NCBI RefSeq assembly: GCF_042656585.1
Contig: NZ_JBHSPG010000023.1
Direction: 5' to 3' (one strand)
DNA from: Thalassorhabdus alkalitolerans
GTDB taxonomy: Bacteria; Bacillota; Bacilli; Bacillales; Marinococcaceae
DNA length: 64,000 bases
Position 1 is the stretch's first letter; each line of letters starts with the position of its first letter. Both the position numbers and the translations under genes were made by a program. The notes below the pieces were generated by a model. The model saw nothing but the letters and a program-made list of their open reading frames with translations. It was not told the DNA's origin and ran no database searches. This document shows positions 36,930 to 44,086 of this stretch, piece by piece.

Positions 36930-37865
36930 ATGCCTCATTTCTTTTCAAATAAGCGCCTGATTATATTAATGGTTTCCATTATCATCCTGGTGGCATTGAT
37001 CGGTTTTTCCCTCAGAGAAAGGGAAACAGTAACATGGCCTGAGCAGTTTGCCCGAGATTCCGTAGGCGTTGTACAATCAGTATTCAGCAGGCCCGCTCAT
37101 TATGTAGCGGGCGTCTTTGAAAACGTGCAAGACTTACGTAATGTGTATGAAGAAAATCAATTGCTGAAATCCCGTCTTGATGAGTATGCAGCCACCTCAG
37201 CCGAGCTTCAAACTTTGAAGCAGGAAAATGAAACTTTAAAAAGCATGATAGATGCCGAAGAAAGTCTCTCTGATTACGTCATGCGTTCTGCCATGGTGAT
37301 ACATCGCTCACCTGACCAATGGACAGAGGTTATTGGAATTAACCGGGGTTCCCAGCATGGAATAGAAAGGAATATGGCTGTCATCACGCCTGAGGGGCTT
37401 GTTGGTAAGGTACAGAATGTCTCACAATTTACTTCAACAGTTCAACTATTATCTGATGATAGCCGAACAAACCGAGTTTCTGCTATGATTCACACAGATG
37501 AAGACCCGGTCTTTGCTTTTGTGGAAGGCTGGGATGAAGACAGGGAAGGTCTTCTACTCAGAAAGATTGAATCGGAAGCTGAAATAGAGCCGGGACAACT
37601 AGTCAGTACGTCGGGACTGGGAGGTATTTTTCCTCGCGGACTTGTTATTGGTGAGATTGTTGAAGTGGAACCGGATGAATATGGTCTTACTATGAACGCG
37701 GTTGTAGAGCCTGCAGCTAATTATCATAATATTGATTACGTAAGTGTCATAGAGCGAACAACCGATAATTTGGAAGATTCCATGCTGCAAGAATATTTAG
37801 AGGATGAAGCAGATGAATCGGAAGAAGCGATCGAAGAGCAAATGACAGAGGAGGGGGGAGAGTAA
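36930..37865 (+). CDS. mreC: Rod-shape-determining protein MreC
   Basis: Bitopic membrane protein linking MreB to the cell-wall elongation complex. It has 311 residues. One N-terminal membrane helix (about 8-27: KRLIILMVSIIILVALIGFS), a coiled coil (about 70-105), and the extracellular beta domain with GLVGKVQNVSQFTSTVQLL follow. The C-terminal tail is strongly acidic (Glu/Asp-rich). It abuts mreD. Confidence 0.95.
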   Translation: MPHFFSNKRLIILMVSIIILVALIGFSLRERETVTWPEQFARDSVGVVQSVFSRPAHYVAGVFENVQDLRNVYEENQLLKSRLDEYAATSAELQTLKQENETLKSMIDAEESLSDYVMRSAMVIHRSPDQWTEVIGINRGSQHGIERNMAVITPEGLVGKVQNVSQFTSTVQLLSDDSRTNRVSAMIHTDEDPVFAFVEGWDEDREGLLLRKIESEAEIEPGQLVSTSGLGGIFPRGLVIGEIVEVEPDEYGLTMNAVVEPAANYHNIDYVSVIERTTDNLEDSMLQEYLEDEADESEEAIEEQMTEEGGE

Positions 37866-38389
37866 TGAATCGGTATATTCTTCCTGCTCTCCTGGTTTTT
37901 TTATTTTTAATTGAAAGTACCTGGTTCCAAATTTTTTTTCCTCCTTCTTTAACTGAGGAGGCCATATTTGTTCCCAGGTTTGTATTAATAGTCATTGTGT
38001 TAATCTCGATTTTCCGCGGTCCTCTGATAGGTGTTTTATATGGCGTGGGAGCTGGAGTTTTTTATGATTTTGTATTTACAGATTTAATTGGAATATATAT
38101 GTTTGGTTTGGGGCTTGTAGCCTATATATGTGCGTTTTCTTATACGTCGGTCAAGAGGAGCCTGCCTTTGCTTACTGGCGTTTTGTTGTTAGCAGTTATT
38201 ATTTTTGAGATACTTACGTATGGACTGCATTCTGTAATTGGCCTGACAGCGATGGAGTGGGCTGTTTTTCTAAATACAAGACTGCTTCCATCTCTTTTAT
38301 TAAATGGTGTGATCGGCATTCTTATGCTGTTTCCACTGCAGGCTTTTTTTGAAAAAATGGAAAAACAAGAGGAACTCAGGCAAAGATAG
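37865..38389 (+). CDS. mreD: Rod-shape-determining protein MreD
   Basis: Integral membrane partner of MreC. It has 174 residues and five to six hydrophobic segments, with the family pattern of a GPLIGVLYGVGAGVFYDFVF loop. The ATG overlaps the mreC stop by one base, and a GAGGGGGGAG-type site precedes it. Confidence 0.92.
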   Translation: MNRYILPALLVFLFLIESTWFQIFFPPSLTEEAIFVPRFVLIVIVLISIFRGPLIGVLYGVGAGVFYDFVFTDLIGIYMFGLGLVAYICAFSYTSVKRSLPLLTGVLLLAVIIFEILTYGLHSVIGLTAMEWAVFLNTRLLPSLLLNGVIGILMLFPLQAFFEKMEKQEELRQR

Positions 38390-38734
38390 AAAAAAGTCGA
38401 AACATACGAGAAACACAGACTGCTATGCAGGAATATCACTTTTCTATGTGGAATGTATTACTGTTAACTGAAAAAACAACACAATGTATAGGTTTTGCCG
38501 CAATAAACTTGAGGGGATTGGGATTTTTCCCATAAGGTAAGTAAACTAATTATTCACTTTAGCTGAAAAGGAACTTATTGGGACCACCCCTGCTATACTA
38601 ATGTGGAACACGTAACTTAGGTATAAATTAGAAATGGGCCTCTAAATAGGATAACAACTGTTCAAAAGATAAAGAGCAGCATTGTAAATGAAAACTCTCA
38701 AAGCAACTTGGATGTGCCCGTAGAGGTGAGGCAG
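38390..38734 (+). other. Intergenic region mreD to minC
   Basis: About 345 bases without a gene. A small TGGGA/TCCCA hairpin lies near 38520. No strong terminator is seen, so minCD may be partly transcribed from mreBCD, with an own promoter possibly here. Confidence 0.35.
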
Positions 38735-39442
38735 ATGAAAACAGGTTCAAAACGAAATTTAGTGACGATTAAAGGTACCAAGGATGGGCTGACAATCCTT
38801 TTAGATGACCAGTGCTCTTTTGAGGCACTCATGGAAGAACTTACAGAAAAAGTAGCAGATAAGCAGGCGTTTGGCAATGGACCTGAAGTTGAAGTGAAAG
38901 TAGACACAGGGTATCGCTATTTGCAGGAGGATCATCGAAACAAAATCCAGCAGATCATTGAAGGCACAGGAGTCATTAAGATCCAGGACATCATTTCCCA
39001 GGTGATTTCCACTGAAGAAGCTGAAAAAATGAAAGAAGAATCCTCGATAACATCCATTGCCCGGATCATTAGATCAGGACAGGTTCTTCGCATTCAAGGA
39101 GATGCTCTTTTGTTAGGGGATATTAACCCTGGGGGTACAGTCGAGGCTACAGGGAATGTGTTTGTTATGGGAACCTTAAAAGGAACAGTCCGTGCCGGAG
39201 TAGATGGGAATGAGGATACTGTTATATGTGCTTCAGTGATGGAACCTAATCAATTATCAATAGGTAACACCATTTATTATGCTCCTGACCGGTATGAGGA
39301 TGAAAAAGATAATGAATATACAAATGAAGAACCGGTCTATGCATACATACATCGGGAAACAAAAGAAGTAGCTTTTGAAAAAACTCGACAGCTGGGTCAA
39401 CTATACCCTCATGTGGCAAACGGAACATTCGAAGGGTTGTAG
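38735..39442 (+). CDS. minC: Septum-site inhibitor MinC
   Basis: Inhibits FtsZ ring formation away from midcell, together with MinD. The ATG at 38735 (235 residues) follows GAGGTGAG. The N-terminal FtsZ-inhibiting domain is at about 1-100, and the C-terminal beta-helix at about 120-225 (VLRIQGDALLLGDINPGGTV, GNVFVMGTLKGTVRAG). minD follows after 117 bases. Confidence 0.95.
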   Translation: MKTGSKRNLVTIKGTKDGLTILLDDQCSFEALMEELTEKVADKQAFGNGPEVEVKVDTGYRYLQEDHRNKIQQIIEGTGVIKIQDIISQVISTEEAEKMKEESSITSIARIIRSGQVLRIQGDALLLGDINPGGTVEATGNVFVMGTLKGTVRAGVDGNEDTVICASVMEPNQLSIGNTIYYAPDRYEDEKDNEYTNEEPVYAYIHRETKEVAFEKTRQLGQLYPHVANGTFEGL

Positions 39443-39559
39443 AACGTGAGATCGTATGAAGGTATAAATGTAAATTGTCATCTTACTTATCGAGGCAAAG
39501 ACAGAAGAAACATTGATGAGAGAAGACAGCTGCTGTTACGTCAGTAAGGAGGAATTGCT

Positions 39560-40360
39560 GTGGGAGAGGCTATTGTTATTACATCGGGAAAAGGCGGAGT
39601 CGGTAAAACGACCACATCAGCGAACATTGGAACAGCCTTAGCATTGCAGGGGAAACATGTATGTTTAGTAGATACAGATATCGGCCTTAGAAATTTGGAT
39701 GTCATTATGGGGTTGGAGAATCGAATTATATATGATTTGGTAGATGTGGCAGAAGGCCGTTGTAAAGTCCCGCAAGCTCTTATTAAAGATAAGAGGTTTG
39801 ACTGCCTGCATTTACTGCCGGCTGCGCAGACAAGTGACAAATCAGCAGTGGATGCTGATCAAATGAAAAAAATAGTTGAAGAGCTTAAGCCGGATTATGA
39901 TTATGTATTAATTGACTGTCCTGCTGGTATTGAACAAGGATACAAAAATGCGGTTGCCGGAGCGGATCGAGCGATTGTGGTGACAACACCGGATGTAGCT
40001 GCAGTAAGAGATGCAGACCGGATTATTGGTCTTTTAGAACAGGAAAAATCAATTGAGCCTCCTAAATTAGTTGTAAATCGTGTGAAGACTCACATGATGA
40101 AAGAGGAAGATCTTCTTGACGTCGATGATGTGGTTTCTATTCTTGCGATTGATCTATTAGGAATGGTAGTTGATGATGAAGAGGTGTTAAGAGCTGCTCA
40201 AAAAGGTGAGCCTATTGCTACCAATCCCAATACAAAAGCGGCTATGTGTTATAGAAATATAGCCCGGCGCATTTTAGGTGAATCTGTTCCTTTACTATCT
40301 ATTGATGAGAAAAAGGGATTCATGGCAAAAGTGAAAAGTTTTTTTGGAATGAGAGCCTAG
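39560..40360 (+). CDS. minD: Septum-site ATPase MinD
   Basis: Deviant-Walker-A ATPase that recruits MinC to the membrane. It has 266 residues from GTG, with AAGGAGG seven bases upstream. The deviant Walker A is SGKGGVGKTTTSANIG; switch regions include VDTDIGLRNLD and LIDCPAGIE. The C-terminal amphipathic membrane-targeting helix (FMAKVKSFFGMRA) is intact. Confidence 0.97.
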   Translation: MGEAIVITSGKGGVGKTTTSANIGTALALQGKHVCLVDTDIGLRNLDVIMGLENRIIYDLVDVAEGRCKVPQALIKDKRFDCLHLLPAAQTSDKSAVDADQMKKIVEELKPDYDYVLIDCPAGIEQGYKNAVAGADRAIVVTTPDVAAVRDADRIIGLLEQEKSIEPPKLVVNRVKTHMMKEEDLLDVDDVVSILAIDLLGMVVDDEEVLRAAQKGEPIATNPNTKAAMCYRNIARRILGESVPLLSIDEKKGFMAKVKSFFGMRA

Positions 40361-40365
40361 TGAAC

Positions 40366-40417
40366 TTCCCGTCTGAAACTCTGTGTTTTGAGGATACAGT
40401 TTGTTCAGACGGGTTTA
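40366..40417 (+). terminator. Terminator-like hairpin behind minD
   Basis: Arms CCCGTCTGAA (40368-40377) and TTCAGACGGG (40404-40413), loop 26 bases, followed by TTTATT. It abuts the ars palindrome. Confidence 0.7.
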
Positions 40418-40460
40418 TTGACAATAATTAATCAAAAATATTTGATTAATTATTGTCAAT
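40417..40460. repeat. 44-base inverted repeat with perfect 20-base arms upstream of arsR
   Basis: Arms at 40417-40436 and 40441-40460 are exact reverse complements around AATA. The centre holds an ArsR-type operator (40431-40446), and the right arm contains the TTGTCA -35 of the arsR promoter. In RNA it could form a very stable AT-rich hairpin, but the T-tract is absent. Confidence 0.93.
40431..40446. promoter_or_regulatory. ArsR operator 1
   Basis: ATCAA-AAATAT-TTGAT, the ATCAA-N6-TTGAT pattern of ArsR/SmtB-family operators, seven bases upstream of the arsR -35. Confidence 0.7.
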
Positions 40461-40481
40461 AAATTCAGGTTGTTGTATAGT
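40453..40481 (+). promoter_or_regulatory. Sigma-A promoter of arsR
   Basis: TTGTCA (40453-40458), 17-base spacer, TATAGT (40476-40481). Operators flank it on both sides (40431-40446 and 40490-40505), which suits autorepression. Confidence 0.75.
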
Positions 40482-40489
40482 ATATATAG

Positions 40490-40505
40490 ATCAAGAATAT
40501 TTGAT
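40490..40505. promoter_or_regulatory. ArsR operator 2
   Basis: ATCAA-GAATAT-TTGAT, over the expected transcription start of arsR and just before its ribosome-binding site. It differs from operator 1 by one base. Confidence 0.75.
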
Positions 40506-40516
40506 GAGGTGAAAAT

Positions 40517-40825
40517 ATGGAAAAAGCGGCTGCTTTTATGACGTCGGAGGAAACGTTTTCCCTTTATGAAAAAAAATTCAAAGCTCTTGCGGATCAAAAG
40601 CGTCTAATGATCATGCATGAATTAACCAGAAGTGGAGAAACGTGTGTGTGTGACTTGATGGACATTTTTGATATGTCTCAATCGAAGCTGTCATATCACT
40701 TGAAAGTATTAAAAGAAGCAGGGCTTATTCTGCAAGAAACAAAAGGAACGTGGAGCTATTACCGGCTCAACCAGCAGGAAGTAAATAAGCTATTATCTGA
40801 AGAGTTATGCTGTCTGTTTCGTTGA
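40517..40825 (+). CDS. arsR: Arsenic-responsive ArsR-family repressor
   Basis: 102-residue winged-helix repressor. The As(III)-binding motif CVCDL has C43 and C45 in the recognition-side helix, as in classical ArsR, and the DNA helix is MSQSKLSYHLKVLKEAGL. A further adjacent pair, C98-C99, lies at the C-terminus (EELCCLFR) and could supply extra ligands. A GAGGTG site precedes the ATG. Arsenite, or trivalent methylarsenical, would release it from the operators. It sits in an insertion between minD and spoIVFA relative to B. subtilis. Confidence 0.9.
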   Translation: MEKAAAFMTSEETFSLYEKKFKALADQKRLMIMHELTRSGETCVCDLMDIFDMSQSKLSYHLKVLKEAGLILQETKGTWSYYRLNQQEVNKLLSEELCCLFR

Positions 40826-40831
40826 TATTGA

Positions 40832-40865
40832 GAGTAAAAAGTGACGCCATGTCATTTTTTTACTC
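40832..40865 (+). terminator. Intercistronic hairpin between arsR and arsI
   Basis: Left arm 40832-40845 (GAGTAAAAAGTGAC) and right arm 40851-40865 (GTCATTTTTTTACTC) pair with one bulge around GCCAT; the right arm contains seven T. It would act as a partial terminator or mRNA-end hairpin. Confidence 0.65.
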
Positions 40866-40870
40866 TATAC

Positions 40871-40886
40871 ATCAAAAAAAATTGAT
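40871..40886. promoter_or_regulatory. ArsR operator 3, in front of arsI
   Basis: ATCAA-AAAAAA-TTGAT, the same half-sites and spacing as operators 1 and 2, ending five bases before the arsI ribosome-binding site. A weak promoter GTGACG (40841) to TATACA (40866) could be its target. Confidence 0.65.
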
Positions 40887-40903
40887 TTAACAGGAGGGCA
40901 AAA

Positions 40904-41311
40904 ATGAACGTTCACATCGGTTTACATGTTACTAACCTGAAGAAATCCATTGATTTTTACACAGATCTTTTTGAAGAAAATCCTGTTAAGGTAAAAGAAA
41001 ATTACGCTAAGTTTATGCCTGAAAATTTAGCTCTTAACTTCACTTTGAACCTTGTTAATGAAGTACATGGAAACCAAGTGGGTCACTTTGGAATTCAAGT
41101 GAAAAGCGGAGAAGTGCTCCTGAAACATAAAGAGCGTCTAGTTAAAGCAGGATCTCAGATTACAGAAGAAATGAACACAAACTGTTGTTATGCCCTGCAG
41201 GATAAATTTTGGATCAATGACCCGGATGGTAATGAGTGGGAGTTTTTTTATACAAAGAACAAGGATAGTCAAGCAGTCCAGGATGATGTTGATGGCTGCT
41301 GTGTATCTTAA
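40904..41311 (+). CDS. arsI: ArsI-type C-As lyase (CadI/glyoxalase-fold dioxygenase)
   Basis: 135-residue vicinal-oxygen-chelate protein. ArsI enzymes use Fe(II) and O2 to cleave the carbon-arsenic bond of trivalent methyl- and aromatic arsenicals. Candidate iron ligands are H4, H61 (VGHFGIQV) and E113 (DGNEWEFFY). The vicinal pair C94-C95 in MNTNCCYALQDKFWI is the organoarsenical-binding signature that separates ArsI from ordinary glyoxalases, and there is a C-terminal CC (132-133), also common in the family. An AGGAGGG site precedes the ATG. It is paired with arsR but no arsenite pump or reductase is nearby. CadI-type annotation is the alternative. Confidence 0.88.
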   Translation: MNVHIGLHVTNLKKSIDFYTDLFEENPVKVKENYAKFMPENLALNFTLNLVNEVHGNQVGHFGIQVKSGEVLLKHKERLVKAGSQITEEMNTNCCYALQDKFWINDPDGNEWEFFYTKNKDSQAVQDDVDGCCVS

Positions 41312-41528
41312 TAGAAAAATGATGCAGGAATGGGCTGTCACATTAGCTTTTTCAACTGAAATAATTTTTGAAGCAGAAACAAAGGTTATTAAAATTTTCT
41401 GAGAGTCCATATATTTTACCTGGCTTTTCTGAATGTGGTATATTTTTAGTAAGAACCTCATTATTCTCCCTCTATTACCTTACCTAAATATCTTTGATTT
41501 CCTTATTTTAAAGGCTCCGTTAAAGGCT

Positions 41529-41693
41529 AATGTTGATTTTTTGTAAGTCATATAAAAGCGCGAGAGACCTTCGGGGATAGCAGATGCAGATGAAGCCAGC
41601 GAACGTTATCCAAAAGAAGCTGAAGGGATGTCGCACTTGTTCCTTAGGTGCAAGTAAGCGTCTTTTACCAACAATTAACAACAAATTGTAACA
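41529..41693. repeat. Dispersed palindromic repeat, copy A
   Basis: Shares with copy B (54043-54247) the left end AATGTTGATTTTTT, TAAAAGCGCGAGA, the segment CACTTGT..GGTGCAAG.AAGC, the TCTTTTACC block and the right end AACAACAAA.TGTAACA. It has no coding capacity and an inverted overall layout, like a miniature mobile element. It lies directly behind arsI. Confidence 0.7.
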
Positions 41694-41809
41694 AAGCCAT
41701 TAAAAAAAGAGTATTGAACATGTTTTTCGGGAAAAGTATGAAATGGCGATAACTGGTCATACTGGATAAGAGATTTGTTAGGAAGTGCACTCTGAAGGGA
41801 GGGCCTGAT

Positions 41810-41989
41810 ATGATTAGTAAACATGAGTATTTAACACCTGAAGATATAGAAAAGCTTGAAAATCTCCAGGCTAAAGTTAAAGAGGTTAATGAAGTTGAAG
41901 ATCTTAAACGTTATACGACGCAAATGACAATCATCTACGAAAAAGCACGTTTGCGAAACAGTCTGCCAAAAGACGCTCAAGAGAATTAA
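41810..41989 (+). CDS. Small protein of 59 residues, unknown
   Basis: Begins MISKHEYLTPEDIEKLENLQ and ends SLPKDAQEN; acidic-basic, predicted mostly helical, no membrane segment or cysteine. GGGAGGG (41797-41803) is six bases before the ATG and a terminator follows the stop, so it looks like a real monocistronic gene. No family recognised. It lies between copy A of the dispersed repeat and spoIVFA. Confidence 0.75.
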   Translation: MISKHEYLTPEDIEKLENLQAKVKEVNEVEDLKRYTTQMTIIYEKARLRNSLPKDAQEN

Positions 41990-41992
41990 GTT

Positions 41993-42022
41993 ATCACTCT
42001 GATTTCAGGGGTGATTTTTTTT
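41993..42022 (+). terminator. Terminator behind the 59-residue gene
   Basis: ATCAC..CTG pairs with CAGGGGTGAT, followed by eight T. Confidence 0.8.
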
Positions 42023-42209
42023 ATGCAAATTTCTATTAAACTATTGCAATTGATATGTTCTTTGACAGTGTTAATACATAATTGTCCTTCGTACAATTAA
42101 ATGGGAAAGACTTCTCTTGCCGTTTCCATCTCTCCTCACTACTGGAATAAATCAAAAGGACAAGTCATAAACATGAAGCAAGAGAATCCCGCCAGGGGAG
42201 GGGCCGATA

Positions 42210-43031
42210 ATGTCTAAGAAGCTTTCCAAGGTTAAAAGAGAAGCAGATGCAAAGCGAAGAGGAATAGAAGGAAGGATGAGAGACAGGGAAAGAGAAAAAG
42301 ACAAAGACAAAGACGTAACTCCCACCAATTTTGGCTATTACCCCAGTCATGATGAAATGCCGCAGCATGAGCCGGAATTTTACTCATGGAGAGAGACTGA
42401 ACAAAAGACAGAAGCACAGACCAAAAGCAGATATCTGTTTGTGATGCAGGGCCTTGCTGCATTATGCTTATTCCTGCTTATCGGTATATTATTCAAAACA
42501 AGTCATCCAGCATTTGAAGGTGCCAGAGAATATATAGAAGCTTCCTATCAAAATGAATTTCAATTTGCTGCTGTTTCAAGTTGGTATGAAGAAAGATTTG
42601 GGGAGCCTTTGGCACTTATGCCTAAGCCAGAGGACGAGCAACCAGCAGCAGAACCAGCAGATGCCTACCAGGCAGAATATGCTGTGCCTGCATCAGGAAA
42701 AGTAACAGAATCATTTACTGAAAATGGTAAAGGGATCATGCTTGAAACCATTGGTGCTGCTGATGTGGAAGCTGTGCGGGGAGGAATTGTCATTCATGCA
42801 GGCCCTCATGAAGAATGGGACTTAGCGGTAGCTGTGCAGCACTATGATGGTGGGGAATCATGGTATGGAATGCTGGAGGAAGTTGAAGTAAAGCTTTATG
42901 ATCACATTCAAGCTGGTGAAAACATCGGGCAAGTGAATACTCAAGAAGGAAGTGAATCCGGAATATTTTACTTCGCGTTAAAAGAAGAGGATCAATACAT
43001 TGATCCGAGCGAAGTGATTTCTTTTGATTAG
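42210..43031 (+). CDS. spoIVFA: Stage IV sporulation protein FA (SpoIVFA)
   Basis: Mother-cell membrane protein that anchors and inhibits the SpoIVFB protease until the SpoIVB signal arrives. It has 273 residues. The N-terminus is highly charged (Lys/Arg/Glu/Asp, 1-70), followed by one membrane helix (about 76-95) and a degenerate LytM/M23 domain (about 165-270) lacking a full zinc triad. GGGGAGGGG lies seven bases before the ATG. Its stop overlaps the spoIVFB start. Confidence 0.9.
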   Translation: MSKKLSKVKREADAKRRGIEGRMRDREREKDKDKDVTPTNFGYYPSHDEMPQHEPEFYSWRETEQKTEAQTKSRYLFVMQGLAALCLFLLIGILFKTSHPAFEGAREYIEASYQNEFQFAAVSSWYEERFGEPLALMPKPEDEQPAAEPADAYQAEYAVPASGKVTESFTENGKGIMLETIGAADVEAVRGGIVIHAGPHEEWDLAVAVQHYDGGESWYGMLEEVEVKLYDHIQAGENIGQVNTQEGSESGIFYFALKEEDQYIDPSEVISFD

Positions 43032-43878
43032 CATTTTGCAAAAAATTCGAATCCATCCTCTATTTTGGGTAGTAATAGCAACCGGAATTGTGACAGGATA
43101 CTTTTATGAAATTCTTATGTTATTTTTCATCGTTTTCGTTCATGAGCTGGGCCACGCGTTTATGGCCCATAAGTATAAGTGGCGTATTAAAAAAATAGAG
43201 CTTCTTCCCTTCGGGGGAGTTGCCGAAATAAATGAATATGGAAACAGGCCGCTGAAAGAGGAAATAGCCGTGACCATCGCCGGGCCAATTCAGCATGTGC
43301 TGCTGGCTGGCCTTTCCTTTATTATGCTGCTTACTCCATATTGGAATGCGGCAGACCATCAAACCTTTTTGTTTCATAATGGGGTTATTTTCTTCTTTAA
43401 CCTTCTTCCTGTCTGGCCCCTTGATGGAGGTAAGCTCCTTTTTTTTGCCAGCACTGCTTTTATGCCTTATCGTAAAGCGCAAAAATATTTTCTTGTACTC
43501 TCCTTTTCTATTTTGGTATTTTTAACAATAGGTACAATTCTTTCATTCCCCTATCATTTACAATCATGGGTCATTTTGTTATTTCTATATATTTCTCATT
43601 ATTTAGAACGGAAGCAGCAGCCGTATGGTTTTTTCAGGTTTTTATTAGAAAGAAACAGAATGTTTGTAAAGGGTGTTCTTCCATCAAGAACAGAAAAAGT
43701 TTCTCAACACACAAGACTGATTGATGCTGCTAAGATGATTCGAAAAAATGCACATACGATATTCCTGATCGAAGAAAACGGGGAAAAGGTATCGGAAGAA
43801 GAGCTTCTTTATGGTATTACCAGAGAAAATGTTGGCATGAAGTCTTTCAGTACCTTCCTTACCTCAGACAAAAGGTAA
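43024..43878 (+). CDS. spoIVFB: SpoIVFB intramembrane metalloprotease (S2P/M50B)
   Basis: Cleaves pro-sigma-K in the outer forespore membrane. It has 284 residues and a TTG start overlapping the spoIVFA stop by eight bases. Zinc ligands are H40 and H44 in HELGH with E41 as base; D134 in WPLDGG completes the site. Six membrane helices precede a C-terminal cytoplasmic domain of the CBS type (last ~75 residues), which binds ATP in B. subtilis. The start codon is inferred from overlap; no strong ribosome-binding site is visible, consistent with coupling. Confidence 0.92.
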   Translation: MISILQKIRIHPLFWVVIATGIVTGYFYEILMLFFIVFVHELGHAFMAHKYKWRIKKIELLPFGGVAEINEYGNRPLKEEIAVTIAGPIQHVLLAGLSFIMLLTPYWNAADHQTFLFHNGVIFFFNLLPVWPLDGGKLLFFASTAFMPYRKAQKYFLVLSFSILVFLTIGTILSFPYHLQSWVILLFLYISHYLERKQQPYGFFRFLLERNRMFVKGVLPSRTEKVSQHTRLIDAAKMIRKNAHTIFLIEENGEKVSEEELLYGITRENVGMKSFSTFLTSDKR

Positions 43879-43950
43879 TGGAAGGTTTTTGTTATGGGAA
43901 GGATATGTTGAGGAGCAGATCGTTTATAATAGAGAGGAAAGCCAGGGAAT

Positions 43951-43982
43951 AAGCCGGCAGAAGAGTCGGCTTTTTATTGCAT
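43951..43982 (+). terminator. Terminator between spoIVFB and rng
   Basis: AAGCCGGC (43951-43958) and GTCGGCTT (43965-43972), one G-T pair, followed by TTTATT. Confidence 0.78.
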
Positions 43983-44086
43983 TTTATCATGTTTATCCGG
44001 GAAAAAAGAAAGGCAATGGAACAAACAGAGGTCTTATAATAAAGAAAAATCGGAATAGAGAGTCTCTTCGATTGGGGGCGCATACA

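Noticed and set aside
41190..41402. 70-codon frame overlapping the arsI end
   Set aside because: Mostly a shadow of arsI in another frame. Its tail (MMQEWAVTLAF) is protein-like, but there is no ribosome-binding site or recognisable family.
43889..44086. Upstream extension of rng
   Set aside because: The frame is open but crosses the spoIVFB terminator and encodes no RNase G domain sequence; the TTG at 44087 has a proper ribosome-binding site.
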